Shown here one piece after another: positions 62,788-64,000 of a stretch of DNA of 64,000 nt. Where the stretch lies: NCBI RefSeq assembly GCF_021919125.1, contig NZ_CP083439.1, forward strand, positions 496,001-560,000, written 5' to 3'. The position numbers and the translations under genes were made by a program. This DNA comes from Clavibacter sp. A6099 (GTDB taxonomy: Bacteria > Actinomycetota > Actinomycetes > Actinomycetales > Microbacteriaceae). The notes under the pieces were generated by a model, which was not told where the DNA came from, ran no database searches, and saw nothing but the letters and a program-made list of their open reading frames with translations. Positions within the stretch are counted from its first letter, which is position 1. Every line of letters starts with the position of its first letter.

Positions 62788-62811
62788 ACATATCGAGGAT
62801 TTGCGATGTGT
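62788..62811. promoter_or_regulatory. Candidate ArsR operator before quinone oxidoreductase
   Basis: ACATATCG-N8-CGATGTGT (one mismatch in the arms), four bases upstream of the TACGGT -10 of the oxidoreductase and within its -35 region; adjacent arsR gene lies immediately upstream. Confidence 0.55.
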
Positions 62812-62824
62812 GAGGTCGAGCGCG

Positions 62825-63157
62825 TCAGATGACGTCGCCGAGCCCGCCCACGAGCTCGGCGATGCGCTCCTCGTCCCGCCGGTAGTGCGTGTACTTGCCG
62901 ATGCGGCTCGAGGTCACGAGCCCCGCGCCCTCGAGCGCGGCCATGTACGAGGAGACCGTCGACTGCGCGAGGCCCGACTTGAGCTGGATGTGGGTGACGC
63001 AGACGCCGTGCTCCCGCCGGTCGGCGATGGGTTCGTAGTCGGCGAACTCGCCCTCGGGATCGCGCAGCCACCGCATGATGCGCAGGCGCACCGGGTTCGC
63101 GAGGACCTTGAACACCTCGACGGCATCGTCGTCGGCTTCGGGACGGTAGCGGGGCAC
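62825..63157 (-). CDS. ArsR family transcriptional regulator (oxidoreductase operon)
   Basis: 110 residues. Winged helix: FKVLANPVRLRIMRWLRD, HIQLKSGLAQSTVSSYMAAL, wing RIGKYTHYRRDE. One Cys in REHGVCVTHIQ might sense redox or electrophiles, as in quinone-responsive ArsR-type repressors. GTG 63157 with GAGAGG. Located 52 bp before the quinone oxidoreductase gene. Confidence 0.9.
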   Translation of the reverse strand: MPRYRPEADDDAVEVFKVLANPVRLRIMRWLRDPEGEFADYEPIADRREHGVCVTHIQLKSGLAQSTVSSYMAALEGAGLVTSSRIGKYTHYRRDEERIAELVGGLGDVI

Positions 63158-63185
63158 GCTCCATCCTCTCCTGCCGGATGCGCCG

Positions 63186-64000
63186 CTACCGCGCGTTCGA
63201 GCAGGTCTCGGCCGCGGCCGTCTGCCCCGTCGCGTTCGACGGCAGCACGGCGGCGGGCGACGGATCCGCGGACGGGGTCCCGGGATCCGCCTGCGCGGCG
63301 TCCGCAGGCGGGGCCTCGACACCCGCGCCCGTGCTGTCGGGCGCGAGCGAGAAGTCCGCGTCGTCCGCGATGAGCTGCATCATCCGCGTGCCGCCGTCGA
63401 CGTCCTGCGCTACCCGGCCGCTCTCGAGCCGGGTGCTCGGGTACTGCACGAACACGAACCTGTCGAGCGGGATCCCCTTCAGCGTCAGCGCGAGGGAGGC
63501 GATCGCGGTCGGGTCGTCGAGGGACGTCGAGAGGCTCATGTTCTCGACGGCCGCGCGCGCGATGCCGTAGAGCTTCGCGGGGTTGGTGAGCGTGTCGGTG
63601 CTGGTGATCGTCCGGACCAGCGCGCTGAGGAACACCTGCTGGTTGCTGATGCGGTCGATGTCGCTGTGGTCGCCGATGCCGTAGCGGGTGCGGAGGAACT
63701 GCACGGCGGTCTCGCCCTGCAGCACCTGCGGGCCGGCGCCCAGGTCCAGATCGGTCCTCTTGTCTTTGATCGGGTTCGCCAGGCAGACGGTGACGCCGCC
63801 CACGGCGTTCGACATGGCGACGACGCCGTTGAACTGGACGACGCCGCCGTAGGGGATGTCGAGTCCCGTGATGGACTCCACCGTGCGCACGACGCAGTCC
63901 AGCCCGCCCTTCGACAGCGCCGAGTTCATCTCCGCACCGCTATCGGCGGCTCCTCCCGGCGAGGTGCCGGATGCGGGGCACGCCGGGCGATCGATCAGCA
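63186..64000 (-). CDS. LCP family cell-wall ligase, 5' end beyond window
   Basis: About 270 C-terminal residues are visible; the reading frame stays open to base 64000. LCP core: FLRTRYGIGDHSDIDRISNQQ, DKRTDLDLGAG, DIPYGGVVQFNGVVAMSNAVGG, and a Pro/Ala tail ending ETCSNAR. Very similar to the lcp gene at 23254, including the final Cys. The GTG/ATG start lies outside the window. Confidence 0.9.
   Translation of the reverse strand, partial: LIDRPACPASGTSPGGAADSGAEMNSALSKGGLDCVVRTVESITGLDIPYGGVVQFNGVVAMSNAVGGVTVCLANPIKDKRTDLDLGAGPQVLQGETAVQFLRTRYGIGDHSDIDRISNQQVFLSALVRTITSTDTLTNPAKLYGIARAAVENMSLSTSLDDPTAIASLALTLKGIPLDRFVFVQYPSTRLESGRVAQDVDGGTRMMQLIADDADFSLAPDSTGAGVEAPPADAAQADPGTPSADPSPAAVLPSNATGQTAAAETCSNAR

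Overview
The window is a 64-kb stretch of very GC-rich chromosome from an actinobacterium, most likely a plant-associated member of the Microbacteriaceae close to Clavibacter. This rests on gene content (tiny bS22 ribosomal protein, BldC-type regulator, LytR-CpsA-Psr proteins, Tat-exported phospholipases C, LPXTG surface protein), the strong GC bias at third codon positions, and a pervasive leaderless-start signature. The species is an inference; no rRNA operon or plasmid gene is present to fix it.

Layout. 1-6.8 kb: a sedolisin (S53) protease translationally coupled to an LPXTG surface protein, an unnatural poly-G/poly-C block (about 4931-5022, probably an assembly artefact), a secreted cysteine-containing protein of unknown function and a divergent TetR regulator. 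6.8-11.8 kb: two tandem paralogous Tat-secreted phospholipases C, each preceded by the same promoter architecture containing 11-bp direct repeats like an actinobacterial PHO box. 11.8-21.4 kb: AlkB, membrane proteins, a lipoate ligase with permuted domain order, GNAT, an amidase lipoprotein, phosphoglucomutase, pheA, serS and a HAD phosphatase. 21.4-23.25 kb: tRNA-Ser(TGA) followed by a compact, visibly AT-richer island bounded by a 15-bp duplication of the tRNA 3' end; it carries an abortive-infection-like DUF4393 (Abi-alpha) gene and small coupled ORFs but no integrase. 23.25-30.8 kb: an LCP cell-wall ligase, tRNA-Ser(GCT), a LacI/ThuA/Gfo-Idh-MocA sugar locus with a clear operator, a GH13 enzyme and tRNA-Arg(ACG). 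30.8-41.2 kb: PadR/HAAS-like/LuxR cluster, YidC homologue, AlaX-type editing enzyme, aldo/keto reductase, PlsC, panD, YihY and photolyase. 41.2-51.6 kb: glycosyltransferase-like protein, MarR, a winged-helix regulator behind a cysteine-containing leader peptide, upp, tadA, CDF transporter, proC, Ktr-type potassium uptake, ArsR, BldC-like protein and bS22. 51.6-64 kb: HAD-IB phosphatase, glutaredoxin-like protein, a LacI-controlled MFS/hydrolase/GDSL operon, an ABC transporter, small Microbacteriaceae proteins, ArsR/quinone-oxidoreductase pair and a second LCP gene cut by the window end.

How the parts work together. Many genes have TANNNT exactly six bases before the start codon, implying leaderless mRNAs; this fixes several starts. 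Clear regulator-target units are TetR/secreted protein, PhoP(?)/phospholipases, LacI/ThuA operon, LacI/MFS operon and ArsR/oxidoreductase. The two most unusual units are the tRNA-Ser island, whose insertion separated an lcp gene from the tRNA it used to follow by about 16 bp, and the leaderless Cys-Cys leader peptide with a palindrome inside its promoter upstream of the winged-helix gene. No CRISPR array, IS element or intact prophage was seen.
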